Below, one piece after another: positions 27,082 to 35,032 of a stretch of 64,000 nucleotides of DNA; position 1 is the stretch's first letter, and each line of letters begins with the position of its first letter. The stretch is from Prado023 sp963700475 (GTDB lineage: Bacteria > Actinomycetota > Actinomycetes > S36-B12 > CAIYMF01). Below the pieces are notes generated by a model that saw only the letters and a program-made list of their open reading frames with translations, ran no database searches and was not told where the DNA came from. The stretch spans positions 434,001 to 498,000 of the forward strand of contig CAVOXR010000009.1 in the NCBI GenBank assembly GCA_963700475.1. The letters are read 5' to 3'. The position numbers were made by a program, and so were the translations under genes.

Positions 27082-27887
27082 TTGTCCTCCGGGCTGTCCA
27101 CGCCTGCCGGCATCGCGCTCTGCTGGTCGACGTACGTGGGTAGGGTGGCCCAGCGCGAGATCGGCCACATGATGACCTCGGCCTTGCCCACGACGTTCTC
27201 CACCGGAACGGTCCCGTCGTCCTCCTCCAGGTGGTAGCGGGAGTCGGCCGAGTCCCCGCGGTGGTCGCCCATCACGAACAGCCGGCCCTCGGGGACCTCG
27301 ACGCGGAAGGTGATCTGGTCGGTCGGGTCACCGGGGTAGATGTAGGGCTCGTCCAAGGGCTCGCCGTTGCGGATGATCTGCCCACCGGGCGAACAGCACT
27401 CAATGGTGTCCCCACCCACGCCGATCACGCGCTTCACGAGGTCATCGCCGGTGGTCGACGGAAGGATCCCCACGAATGCCGCCACCTCGCCCATGGCGCC
27501 GCGGATGCCCCCGGCAGGGACCGGGTCGGCGAGCCAGTCGGACGGGTCCTTGAACACGATCACGTCGCCGTGGCTCGGTTCGACGCCGGGCTTCCACACC
27601 AGGATCCGGTCACCGCGCATGAGCGTCTCCTCCATCGACCCGCTGGGAACCCAGAAGGCCTGGAGGAGGAAGGTCCGCACGAGGGCCGAGATGACCAGCG
27701 CCGTGACCACGACGATCGCGATCTCGCGCAGGGCCCGGAGGAACCCCGACCCGTGCGACTCGGCCTCAGGTTCGGCGCGCACCGGCCAGTCGGCTCCACC
27801 GCCGCCGGTCCTGGAACCCTGCGCCGAAGCCGGCTCGACCGGGTCGCTCGGGTCGACGGGGCCAGCCGGCTCCACAGGCTCACTCAT
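27078..27887 (-). CDS. lepB: Signal peptidase I (first of two)
   Basis: 269 residues, type I, S26 family. A Pro/Ser/Glu-rich cytoplasmic N-terminus of about 48 residues precedes one membrane helix (REIAIVVVTALVISALVRTFLLQAF). The catalytic Ser is in WVPSGSMEETL and the Lys in LVKRVIGVGGD. The box GDHRGDSADSRYH is present. It removes signal peptides at the outer face of the membrane. It overlaps the second signal peptidase gene by 8 bases. Confidence 0.94.
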   Translation of the reverse strand: MSEPVEPAGPVDPSDPVEPASAQGSRTGGGGADWPVRAEPEAESHGSGFLRALREIAIVVVTALVISALVRTFLLQAFWVPSGSMEETLMRGDRILVWKPGVEPSHGDVIVFKDPSDWLADPVPAGGIRGAMGEVAAFVGILPSTTGDDLVKRVIGVGGDTIECCSPGGQIIRNGEPLDEPYIYPGDPTDQITFRVEVPEGRLFVMGDHRGDSADSRYHLEEDDGTVPVENVVGKAEVIMWPISRWATLPTYVDQQSAMPAGVDSPEDK

Positions 27888-28437
27888 CGGACCCCTTCAC
27901 ACGACGCATCAATCCCGGGGGCCACACGACCGCCTCGACAGTGCCAATGATGCGCGATGCCGGGACGTTCCCACCGCCCGGGTCGCCCAGATGCGCCCGC
28001 GAGTCGGCCGAGACGCCCCGGTTGTCGCCCATCAGCCAGTAGTGATCCGGCGCGACGACGACGTCGAACGCCTGCTGATCGCTGCGCGCGCCCTGCAGGT
28101 ACGGCTCGATCAGCGGCTGGCCGTTGCGCGTCAACTGGCCCTCCGGGGTGCAGCACGTGATCCGATCCCCGCCGACGCCGATCACGCGCTTGACGAACAC
28201 CGTGCCCTGCGGGTCGTCCGGCTGCGCCCACAGGTCGGCGCCGTCGAACACGACCAGGGTCCCGGGCTGCAGGTCCCATCGCGGGACGCCCGCCTTGGCG
28301 ACCAGGATCCGCTCACCGGGTTCGAGCGCTGGGGTCATCGAGTCGGAGTCGACGGCGCGAACCTCGGCGACGAAGAAGTGAACGAGCAGGACGGCCAGTA
28401 CCCCGACGACAACAGCGAGGACCCCCGCCCGGATCAT
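27880..28437 (-). CDS. lepB: Signal peptidase I (second of two)
   Basis: About 185 residues from ATG 28437; a TTG at 28473 right after rplS is possible. The frame is open further, but that part overlaps rplS and is out of frame with it. One membrane helix lies at the N-terminus (GVLAVVVGVLAVLLVHFFVAEV). The catalytic Ser is in VDSDSMTPALEPG, the Lys in VFVKRVIGVGGD, and GDNRGVSADSRAHLG follows. It lacks the long N-terminal cytoplasmic segment of its neighbour. Paired signal peptidases in this position are known from other actinobacteria. Confidence 0.9.
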   Translation of the reverse strand: MIRAGVLAVVVGVLAVLLVHFFVAEVRAVDSDSMTPALEPGERILVAKAGVPRWDLQPGTLVVFDGADLWAQPDDPQGTVFVKRVIGVGGDRITCCTPEGQLTRNGQPLIEPYLQGARSDQQAFDVVVAPDHYWLMGDNRGVSADSRAHLGDPGGGNVPASRIIGTVEAVVWPPGLMRRVKGSDE

Positions 28438-28474
28438 CCGGCGGGGGCCCTCGTCATCTGTCGCGTGGCGCAAC

Positions 28475-28825
28475 TCAGGTGTTGTCGCGCTTCTCGCGGA
28501 TCTTGGCCTTCTTGCCGCGCAGCTCGCGCAGGTAGTACAGCTTGGCGCGGCGGACATCGCCACGAGTCACGACCTCGATCTTCTCGACGACCGGGGTGTG
28601 CACGGGGAACGTCCGCTCCACACCGGTGCCGAAGCTGACCTTGCGGACCGTGAAGGTCTCGCCCAGGCCGCCGCCATGGCGGCGGATGACGACACCCTGG
28701 AAGACCTGGATGCGGGAGCGGGTGCCCTCGACGACCTTCACGTGGACCTTCACGGTGTCGCCGGGACGGAAATCGGGGATGTCGGAACGCAGCGAGGCTG
28801 CGTCGACCATATCCAGCTTGTTCAT
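28475..28825 (-). CDS. rplS: 50S ribosomal protein L19
   Basis: 116 residues from ATG 28825: DFRPGDTVKVHVKVVEGTRSRIQVFQGVVIRRHGGG, FTVRKVSFGTGVERTFPVHTPVV, and the basic tail KLYYLRELRGKKAKIREKRDNT. It follows the trmD operon at 160 bases and precedes the signal peptidases, the usual context. The longer open frame upstream is spurious. Confidence 0.97.
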   Translation of the reverse strand: MNKLDMVDAASLRSDIPDFRPGDTVKVHVKVVEGTRSRIQVFQGVVIRRHGGGLGETFTVRKVSFGTGVERTFPVHTPVVEKIEVVTRGDVRRAKLYYLRELRGKKAKIREKRDNT

Positions 28826-28985
28826 GATCGCTTCCTGGCGGGAGCCACAGGTCGCCCGCAGATGTGGGTCGAATGGATGCCGGCGCATGGAACGCGCCTC
28901 CCCTGTGGCGGCGACGCGAGACGACCAGCCCCACAAGTCTGCCACACCCCGGGCCCGGCCCGGAAATGCGCGAAATGCGCGCGAA

Positions 28986-29708
28986 TCAGCTGAGCAGGTC
29001 CGGGCGCATCTCGCGCGTGCGCTCCACGGCCTGCTCGTGGCGCCATCGCGCAACCGCCGCGTGGTCACCGGAGGTGAGGACCTCGGGGACGGCCATGCCC
29101 TCCCACACGGGCGGGCGGGTGTAGATCGGCCCCTCGAGCAGGTCCTCCATGCCGCCCGTGGCGAAGGAGTCGTCGGCGTGGCTCGCCTCGTTGCCCAGCA
29201 CACCGGGGATCAGCCGGCCGACGGCCTCGACCATCACGAGCACGGCTGCCTCGGCACCGGCAAGGACGTAGTCGCCGATCGACACCTCGTCGACGATCAG
29301 GGGTTGGCCGGCGGCGGTCAGGGTCCGGGCCCACGGCACCACGCGGGAGTCGATCCCCTCATAGCGCCCGCACGCGAACACCAGGCGCGGATCGGTCGAC
29401 CACTGCGCGGCCATGGCCTGGGTGAAGGGCCGTCCGCTCGGCGTCGGCACGACCAGGCGCACAGGCTGCGCCGGGTCTCCGGCGGCCAGGACCGATCGCA
29501 GTGCCTCGCCCCAGGGCTCGGGCTTCATGACCATGCCCGGGCCCCCGCCGTACGGGGAGTCATCCACGGTTCGGTGCCGGTCGTGGGTGAAGTCCCGCAG
29601 GTCGTGGACCTCCAGGTCGATCAGGCCGTCGGCGATCGCCCGGCCGACCAGCGACAGGTGCAGGGGCGCCAGGTACTCGCCGAAGATGCTGATGACGTCG
29701 ATGCGCAT
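28986..29708 (-). CDS. trmD: tRNA (guanine-N1)-methyltransferase
   Basis: 240 residues of the SPOUT knot family: MRIDVISIFGEYL, DDSPYGGGPGMVMKPEPW, RLVFACGRYEGIDSRV and VDEVSIGDYVLAGAEAA. It methylates G37 of tRNAs. The ATG overlaps the rimM stop (TGATG), so the two are translationally coupled. Confidence 0.97.
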   Translation of the reverse strand: MRIDVISIFGEYLAPLHLSLVGRAIADGLIDLEVHDLRDFTHDRHRTVDDSPYGGGPGMVMKPEPWGEALRSVLAAGDPAQPVRLVVPTPSGRPFTQAMAAQWSTDPRLVFACGRYEGIDSRVVPWARTLTAAGQPLIVDEVSIGDYVLAGAEAAVLVMVEAVGRLIPGVLGNEASHADDSFATGGMEDLLEGPIYTRPPVWEGMAVPEVLTSGDHAAVARWRHEQAVERTREMRPDLLS

Positions 29709-30220
29709 CAGGCCAGCTCCGCGAGCCCATCGGGCAGCTCGACGACGACGAACCCGCCGGCGATGTCCACCTCGGGCACGATCTGGCGGACGAACGGAAC
29801 GAGCAGCTCGGCGCCGTCGGTCCGGGCCACGGCCAGGACATCCTGGCCGGGCAGGTGCAGCACCTCGCCGATGGTCCCCAGCTCGGTGCCGTCAGCCTGC
29901 CGGACGGACAGTCCCACGAGGGCCAGGTCGTGGTACTCGTCCTCGTCGCCCTCGGTCAGGTCGACCTCCGCCTCGAGGATCGCCCCCCGAAGAGTCTCGG
30001 CAGCGGTCCGGTCACCGATCCCCTCGACCGTGAGGATCAACCGGCCGTTCTGCCAGCGATATCCCTCGACCGTGATGGTCGCGGGCAGCCCCGCGCGGCC
30101 GGACAGCAACAGGACAGCCCCCGGGGAGAACCTCTCCTCGGGGGCGTCTGTGCGGACCTCGACGGTCACCTCGCCGCGGATGCCCTGGGCCCGGCCGATG
30201 CGGCCGACCACCACGCGCAT
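29708..30220 (-). CDS. rimM: Ribosome maturation factor RimM
   Basis: 170 residues. The N-terminal domain starts RVVVGRIGRAQGIRGEVTVEVRTDAPEERF. The PRC-barrel part has DLALVGLSVRQADGTELGTIGEVLHLPGQDVLAVARTDGAELLVPFVRQIVPEVDI. It helps assembly of the 30S head by binding S19. The start overlaps the khpA stop. Confidence 0.96.
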   Translation of the reverse strand: MRVVVGRIGRAQGIRGEVTVEVRTDAPEERFSPGAVLLLSGRAGLPATITVEGYRWQNGRLILTVEGIGDRTAAETLRGAILEAEVDLTEGDEDEYHDLALVGLSVRQADGTELGTIGEVLHLPGQDVLAVARTDGAELLVPFVRQIVPEVDIAGGFVVVELPDGLAELA

Positions 30221-30486
30221 CAGCGCTCGTCGGCGTCCAGGAAGTCCACACGCACCGGACGTCCGCCGGAGATCGCGCTGACCACGGTGCGGATCGCCGT
30301 GGCGGTACGACCGCCACGGCCGATCACGCGACCGATGTCGTCGGGATGGACGCGCACCTGGAAGGTGTTCCCGCCCTGCTCACGCGGCCCCCGGCGCCCA
30401 CTGCGGACCCGGACGCTGACGTCCTCGGGGTGCTCCACGATGCCCGAGACCAGGTGCTCCAGCGAGTCCTCGATGACCGTGCTCAT
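30220..30486 (-). CDS. khpA: KH-domain RNA-binding protein KhpA
   Basis: 88 residues. The KH core reads VRVHPDDIGRVIGRGGRTATAIRTVVSAI, with the GxxG loop as GRGG. It lies between rpsP and rimM with overlapping stop/start codons on both sides. KhpA/KhpB pairs act in RNA binding and cell-shape control in other Gram-positives. The RRGPREQGGNT insertion before the KH core is unusual but minor. Confidence 0.93.
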   Translation of the reverse strand: MSTVIEDSLEHLVSGIVEHPEDVSVRVRSGRRGPREQGGNTFQVRVHPDDIGRVIGRGGRTATAIRTVVSAISGGRPVRVDFLDADER

Positions 30487-31052
30487 GCCGAGGGGGTCTC
30501 CTCGACGGCGCCGGTGGCAACCTCGGCAGCCTCGACGGCTTCGGCGGCCTCCGCAACCTCGACAGCCCCCGCGGCCTCAGCAGTGGGAGCCGCAGATGCC
30601 TCCTCGACGACAGCCTCAGCGACCGGCGTCTCCGCGGCCTTGGGGGCTTCCTCGACGACCGGGGCGGCCTCCGCCTTCAGCGACTTCGCCTTGGGGGCCT
30701 TGCCGGCCTCCTCGGCGGACTTCACGGCTGCCTCGAACGCCATCTGCTTGTCGGCCTTCGGCTCGGCGACCCGCAGGGTGCCCTCGGCGCCCGGGAGGCC
30801 CTTGAACTTCTGCCAGTCACCGGTGACCTTCAGGATGGCCATGACCGGCTCCGTCGGCTGCGCGCCGACGCCGAGCCAGTACTGCGCCCGATCGGAGTCC
30901 ACCTGGATCAGGCTGGGCTCGCGGCGGGGCTGGTAGATGCCGATCTCCTCGATGGAGCGACCACCGCGGGCGGTGCGCGAGTCGGCGACCACGATGCGGT
31001 ACTGCGGGTTCTTCTTCTTGCCGAGGCGCTTGAGCTTGATCTTGACGCTCAC
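30483..31052 (-). CDS. rpsP: 30S ribosomal protein S16 with an acidic C-terminal tail
   Basis: 189 residues; the S16 core needs only about 80-90. The core is clear: SVKIKLKRLGKKKNPQYRIVVADSRTARGGRSIEEIGIYQPRREPSLIQVDSDRAQYWLGVGAQPTEPV. From about residue 85 on, an Ala/Glu/Val/Lys-rich tail begins, Lys-rich at first and then strongly acidic (EVAEAAEAVEAAEVATGAVEETPSA). Such tails occur in other actinobacterial S16 proteins, but this one resembles the S2 extension in composition. GTG start; the 3' end overlaps khpA by 4 bases. Confidence 0.96.
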   Translation of the reverse strand: MSVKIKLKRLGKKKNPQYRIVVADSRTARGGRSIEEIGIYQPRREPSLIQVDSDRAQYWLGVGAQPTEPVMAILKVTGDWQKFKGLPGAEGTLRVAEPKADKQMAFEAAVKSAEEAGKAPKAKSLKAEAAPVVEEAPKAAETPVAEAVVEEASAAPTAEAAGAVEVAEAAEAVEAAEVATGAVEETPSA

Positions 31053-31244
31053 GTGTGTTGGTGTCTCTTTCGGTTCAGGGGTGGATCCTCACGACGCGGA
31101 CATGGGGTTACCCAGGCTGCGAGGACCGCATGGATCATGCCGACCGTGGTTGAGAGGGACCTCGGCCCGCATGGGACGCCCACCATTGTGCCATCCCGGA
31201 CCCTGATTGCTCAAAGGCGCCGCCGTCAGCCGCGGGGGAACGCC

Positions 31245-32471
31245 TCACCCGATGTGACGCAGTGCGCCGCGCACCCGTCCGGCGAGGTCGCCGACCGGGG
31301 CCACCTGCACGTCGGTGAGGTCCAGCCACCCGGCGGTCTCCCGAAGCGTCCGGGCCAGCGCCTCGACGGACTCCGGACGTACGTCGCACTCGGGATGGGC
31401 GGCTTGCACCAGCAGCCTGCCCGAGGGTCGGTCGGCCTTGAGGTCGACCCGGGCAACGAGCTCCTCATCGTGCAGGAACGGCAGCACGTAGTACCCGTGC
31501 ACCCGTTGCTCGGCGGGGGTGTAGATCTCGATCCGATAGCGCATCCCGAACAGACGCTCGGTCCTCGGGCGGTACCAGATCAGCGGGTCGAAGGGCGCCA
31601 GCAGCGCCGAGGCCTGCACCCGTCGGGGCACGGAGAAGCCCGCCGGGGCATAGGTTGCCGGCCACCCGGGAATCGTGACCTCGACGAGCTCGCCGGCGCT
31701 GAGGAGCTCGGCGATCGCCTCCCGGGTCGGGGCCGTCGGCATCCGGAAGTAGTCGGCGAGGTCGGATGCGGTGGCCACGCCCATGGCCCGTGCGGCGATC
31801 GCGACAAGCTCTCGGTGGGCCTCGGCCGGCGTTGGGGTGGGTGCGGTCAGGGCAGCACGCGGCAGCACCGCCTCGGGTGCGGCGTACCGGCGCCGGAAGG
31901 CCGAGTCGCGGCCGGCCGAGGTGATCTCCCCGGCCCAGAACAGGTACTCCAATGACCGCTTGACCGCCGACCAGTTCCAGCCCCAGTGCTCGCGCTGCCC
32001 GCGCTCGATGTGCGAGAAGACCGCATCGAGCTCGGTGGAGGTCACCGGCCCGGTTGCCCGAACCACCTCCGCAATCTCGCGAACCAGGTCGGGGTGCTCA
32101 CGCTGCACGCGCACCATGCCGCCCCAGGCGTCATCGTGGACCCGATCCATCCGCCAGCGCATCAACCTGTGCATGCCCACCGGAAGGAGCGCCGCCTCAT
32201 GGCCCCAGTACTCGAACAACGACCGGGGAGCTCGACCCGAGCAGTCATCCAGGCGGGTGCGGTCGTAGGGACCCACCCTGGCCAGGATGGGCAGGTACTG
32301 CGCGCGGGCCAGGACGTTGACCGAATCGATCTGCACGACCCCCAGCCGCCGGACGACATCAGCGATGGCGCGCGCGCCCGGCTCAGCGGGCCTGGGGCGG
32401 CCGAAGCCCTGGGCAGCCAGGACGACGCGCCGGGCAGCCTCGAGGCTGAGTCGGTCGCGGGGCACGGGCAC
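31245..32471 (-). CDS. Winged-helix DNA glycosylase-like protein (YcaQ/AlkX family)
   Basis: 408 residues of the HTH_42 family. The N-terminal part holds LGVVQIDSVNVLARAQYLPILARVGPYDRTRLD; the QID in it matches the Q-x-D catalytic motif described for E. coli YcaQ, which unhooks DNA interstrand crosslinks. FEYWGHEAALLP and LLAPFDPLIWYRPRTERLFGMRYRIEIYTPAEQRVHGYYVLPFL follow, the standard family blocks. The gene is single and accessory to the rpsP/ffh block, so its repair role is by homology only. Confidence 0.85.
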   Translation of the reverse strand: MPVPRDRLSLEAARRVVLAAQGFGRPRPAEPGARAIADVVRRLGVVQIDSVNVLARAQYLPILARVGPYDRTRLDDCSGRAPRSLFEYWGHEAALLPVGMHRLMRWRMDRVHDDAWGGMVRVQREHPDLVREIAEVVRATGPVTSTELDAVFSHIERGQREHWGWNWSAVKRSLEYLFWAGEITSAGRDSAFRRRYAAPEAVLPRAALTAPTPTPAEAHRELVAIAARAMGVATASDLADYFRMPTAPTREAIAELLSAGELVEVTIPGWPATYAPAGFSVPRRVQASALLAPFDPLIWYRPRTERLFGMRYRIEIYTPAEQRVHGYYVLPFLHDEELVARVDLKADRPSGRLLVQAAHPECDVRPESVEALARTLRETAGWLDLTDVQVAPVGDLAGRVRGALRHIG

Positions 32472-32498
32472 ATGCTGCCACGCGGGCCGCCGGGTCAG

Positions 32499-32532
32499 CC
32501 CACCCCGCGAGACCCTCGCGAAGGGGGGTGGG
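32499..32532 (-). terminator. Terminator hairpin after the duplicated ffh end
   Basis: CCCACCCC at 32499-32506 pairs with GGGGTGGG at 32525-32532, and an inner GCGAG/CTCGC extends the stem. It follows the S51 gene but comes directly after the short copy of the ffh 3' end at 32545-32564, which suggests it was originally the ffh terminator. Confidence 0.6.
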
Positions 32533-32544
32533 AGTCAGCGGCCG

Positions 32545-32564
32545 CCGAGCAGGTCCTTGAACGC
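32545..32564. repeat. 20-bp direct repeat, outer copy of the ffh 3' end
   Basis: An exact copy of the ffh terminal codons (Ala-Phe-Lys-Asp-Leu-Leu-Gly on the minus strand), continuing here as Gly-Arg-stop. The second copy is at 33345-33364, exactly 800 bases away, with the S51 gene in between. It is a possible attachment-site-like duplication. Confidence 0.75.
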
Positions 32565-32578
32565 CGCCGCAGCGATCA

Positions 32579-33271
32579 TCAGGCCCGGAGCAGAGTGGCG
32601 CGGCCCGCACCCAGCACCTGCGACCCGTCATCGTCGGCGATCAGCACCGTGTTCTCGTCGATCGCGTATCCCACGGAGCCGGGACCCAGGCCCTGCAACG
32701 CGACCCGCAGTCGCGGCGTAGTGCCCCAGGCGTCCGCATGCGATTCGACGCTGTACGGCACCAGGCCGAGCCCGGGCACGACGGTCACCTCATCGAGATC
32801 CTCACCGGCGTCCTCCGGACACACTGGGACACCACCATGGCGCCAGCCCCCCACAACAGCCCAGGTGGCCGCGATGGCGGCTCCCGCAGAGAACCCCGCA
32901 TAGGGCGCCTCGAGATCGCGCAACCACTCAAGCAGTTCCTGCTTTGCCGGAACGATCGCGGAGGCGTAGCCAGGTGTCAGCCCACCGCCCACGAACAAGG
33001 CGTCGCACCCAGTCAGGGACGCGATCTGGAGTCGTCCGTCGATGGGAATGGCGATGATTCGGGGATCGAGTTCCCCACCCTGCCGCAAGGCAGACACGAA
33101 CCGCTCCGCGTCAGAGCTGACACCGTCGCCCTCGTCGAGGAGCGCAATCGCGATGCGGGGCACGGACAGACCCCGTCGACCCGCAACGACGGACCCTGCA
33201 GAGACGAACGGTTCGTAGATGGTGGGCCCCCACGTGGAATCCCGACCCCCACCGATCAAGGAGACGTGCAC
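32579..33271 (-). CDS. Peptidase S51-like / class I glutamine amidotransferase-like protein
   Basis: About 230 residues from GTG 33271; ATG 33304 would add 11. It begins VHVSLIGGGRDS and has the nucleophile elbow YAGFSAGAAIAATWAVVGG (Ser), as in dipeptidase E and cyanophycinase relatives. CDALFVGGGLTPGYASAI and EDLDEVTVVPGLGLVPYSVESHADAW supply the other conserved blocks. It is probably a cytosolic serine peptidase for Asp-containing or other small peptides. It lies between the present end of ffh and a 20-bp duplicate of that end, so it looks inserted. Its codons look a little less GC-biased than those of its neighbours. Confidence 0.8.
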   Translation of the reverse strand: MHVSLIGGGRDSTWGPTIYEPFVSAGSVVAGRRGLSVPRIAIALLDEGDGVSSDAERFVSALRQGGELDPRIIAIPIDGRLQIASLTGCDALFVGGGLTPGYASAIVPAKQELLEWLRDLEAPYAGFSAGAAIAATWAVVGGWRHGGVPVCPEDAGEDLDEVTVVPGLGLVPYSVESHADAWGTTPRLRVALQGLGPGSVGYAIDENTVLIADDDGSQVLGAGRATLLRA

Positions 33272-33340
33272 CCTGAGCCCCTCGCTCCCCCGCCATTCAT
33301 TCACACGCCGCCGCGAGGGTCACTGGAGTGCAACGCAGAA

Positions 33341-34936
33341 CTACCCGAGCAGGTCCTTGAACGCTGGGGGGAGGTCGCCCATCTTCTTCATCGCCTCGGG
33401 GTCGAGCATGCTCGGGTCGAACGAGGCCGGGTCGAAGCCCTCCAGCCCACCGGGCAGGCCTGCCGGACCGGCCGCCGGGGCCGACTCCTCGATCGCGCGC
33501 TTCGCGGGGTTGCCACTCCGTGACTTCTTCTTGGCCTGCTGCTGCTGGGCGCGGCCCTTGGCCTTCTTCGAGCCGCCCATGCCGGGCATCCCCGGCATGC
33601 CGGGCATCCCCATCCCGGAGCGCATCTGGCGCATCATCTTCTGCGCCTCACCGAAGCGTTCGACCAGTCCGTTGACCTCGCTGACCTGCACGCCCGCGCC
33701 CCGGGCGATACGCGCCCGGCGGGAGCCGTTGAGCAGCTTGACGTCCGCGCGCTCGGCTGGGGTCATCGACTGGATGATCGCCTGGACGCGGTCGATCTCC
33801 TTCTCGTCGAGGTTGTCGATCTGGTCGCGGATCTCGCCCATCCCGGGCAGCATCCCGAGCAGCTTGCCGAGGTTGCCCATCTTGCGCAGGGCCTGCATCT
33901 GGGACAGGAAGTCGTCGAGGGTGAAGTCCTCGCCGGCAAGCACCTTGCCGGCCATCTTCTCGGCCTCTTTGGAGTCGAACGCCTTCTCCGCCTGCTCGAT
34001 CAGGGTCAGCACGTCGCCCATGTCGAGGATCCGGGAGGCCATCCGGTCGGGGTGGAACAGCTCGAAGTCGGTGAGCTTCTCACCCGTCGAGCCGAACATG
34101 ATCGGCACCCCGGTGACCGTGACCACCGACAGCGCCGCACCACCACGGGCGTCGCCGTCGAGCTTGGTCAGGACCACGCCGTCGAAGCCGACGCCCTCGT
34201 GGAAGGCCTTCGCGGTGGCGACCGCGTCCTGCCCGATCATCGCGTCGACGACGAGCAGCGTCTCATCGGGCTGGACGGCGTCGCGGACCTGGCGCAGCTG
34301 CTCCATGAGCGCGGTGTCGATGGCCAGGCGGCCGGCGGTGTCGACGATGACGACATCGTGCTGGGTGAGCCGGGCGATCTCCACGCCCTCGCGGGCGACC
34401 TCGACCGGATCGCCCCACGTCGCCTCCGGGTTCGCGCCGGTGTTGCCCGGCTGCGGGGCGAAGACCGGGGCGCCGGCCCGCTCGGCGACCACGGACAGCT
34501 GGTCGACGGCGTTCGGGCGCTGCAGGTCGGCGGCCACCAGCATCGGCGTGTGGCCCTGCTCCTTGAGGTGCACGGCCAGCTTGCCCGCCAGGGTGGTCTT
34601 ACCGGAGCCCTGGAGGCCGGCGAGCAGGATGACGGTCGGCGGGTTCTTGGCGAACTGAAGCCGACGGGTCTGCCCGCCGAGCAGCTCGATGAGCTCCTCG
34701 TGGACGATCTTGACGACCTGCTGGGCGGGGTTCAGCGCCCCCGAGACCTCGGCCCCGACCGCACGCTCACGGACGCGGTCGGTGAACACGCGCACCGCCG
34801 GCAGGGCCACGTCGGCCTCGAGCAGCGCGATCCGGATCTCCCGGATGGTGTCGTTGATGTCGGACTCGGACAGCCGGCCCTTGCCGCGCAGGCCCTTGAA
34901 GGTCGCGGACAGCCGGTCGGAGAGGGATGCGAACAC
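33341..34936 (-). CDS. ffh: Signal recognition particle protein Ffh
   Basis: 531 residues. The NG domain has LAGLQGSGKTTLAGKLA (G1), VIVDTAGRLAID (G3), LTKLDGDARGGAAL (G4) and the GEKLTDFELFHPDRMASRILDMGDV closing motif. The M domain has DFLSQMQALRKMGNLGKLLGMLPGM and a Met/Gly run GMPGMPGMPGMGG for signal-peptide binding. It is followed by a basic linker and a C-terminal Pro/Gly tail. It docks ribosome-nascent chains to FtsY. The final codons (AFKDLLG, then TAG) are shared with a 20-bp copy 800 bases downstream that reads AFKDLLGGR-stop, so the present stop may be a product of an insertion. Confidence 0.97.
   Translation of the reverse strand: MFASLSDRLSATFKGLRGKGRLSESDINDTIREIRIALLEADVALPAVRVFTDRVRERAVGAEVSGALNPAQQVVKIVHEELIELLGGQTRRLQFAKNPPTVILLAGLQGSGKTTLAGKLAVHLKEQGHTPMLVAADLQRPNAVDQLSVVAERAGAPVFAPQPGNTGANPEATWGDPVEVAREGVEIARLTQHDVVIVDTAGRLAIDTALMEQLRQVRDAVQPDETLLVVDAMIGQDAVATAKAFHEGVGFDGVVLTKLDGDARGGAALSVVTVTGVPIMFGSTGEKLTDFELFHPDRMASRILDMGDVLTLIEQAEKAFDSKEAEKMAGKVLAGEDFTLDDFLSQMQALRKMGNLGKLLGMLPGMGEIRDQIDNLDEKEIDRVQAIIQSMTPAERADVKLLNGSRRARIARGAGVQVSEVNGLVERFGEAQKMMRQMRSGMGMPGMPGMPGMGGSKKAKGRAQQQQAKKKSRSGNPAKRAIEESAPAAGPAGLPGGLEGFDPASFDPSMLDPEAMKKMGDLPPAFKDLLG
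33345..33364. repeat. 20-bp direct repeat, inner copy at the ffh 3' end
   Basis: Part of the ffh coding end. It is identical to 32545-32564; identity stops sharply at both borders (CTAC versus GCCG on the left, TGGG versus CGCC on the right). Confidence 0.75.
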
Positions 34937-35032
34937 AACAGGGGATTCTACCGGGGTGTCCGCACTCCCCCTCCCGGCCGATCGCGGCAGGTCACGTTCC
35001 CCCGGCGGACTGCCCGGCCGGCGACGCGAGGA

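Noticed and set aside
27082..27168. Longer N-terminus for RNase HII
   Set aside because: That stretch overlaps lepB out of frame, and a GTG that overlaps the lepB stop fits the family start.
27078..28437. Adjacent signal peptidases considered as a novel duplication
   Set aside because: Neighbouring type I signal peptidase genes in the rplS-rnhB interval are known in other actinobacteria.
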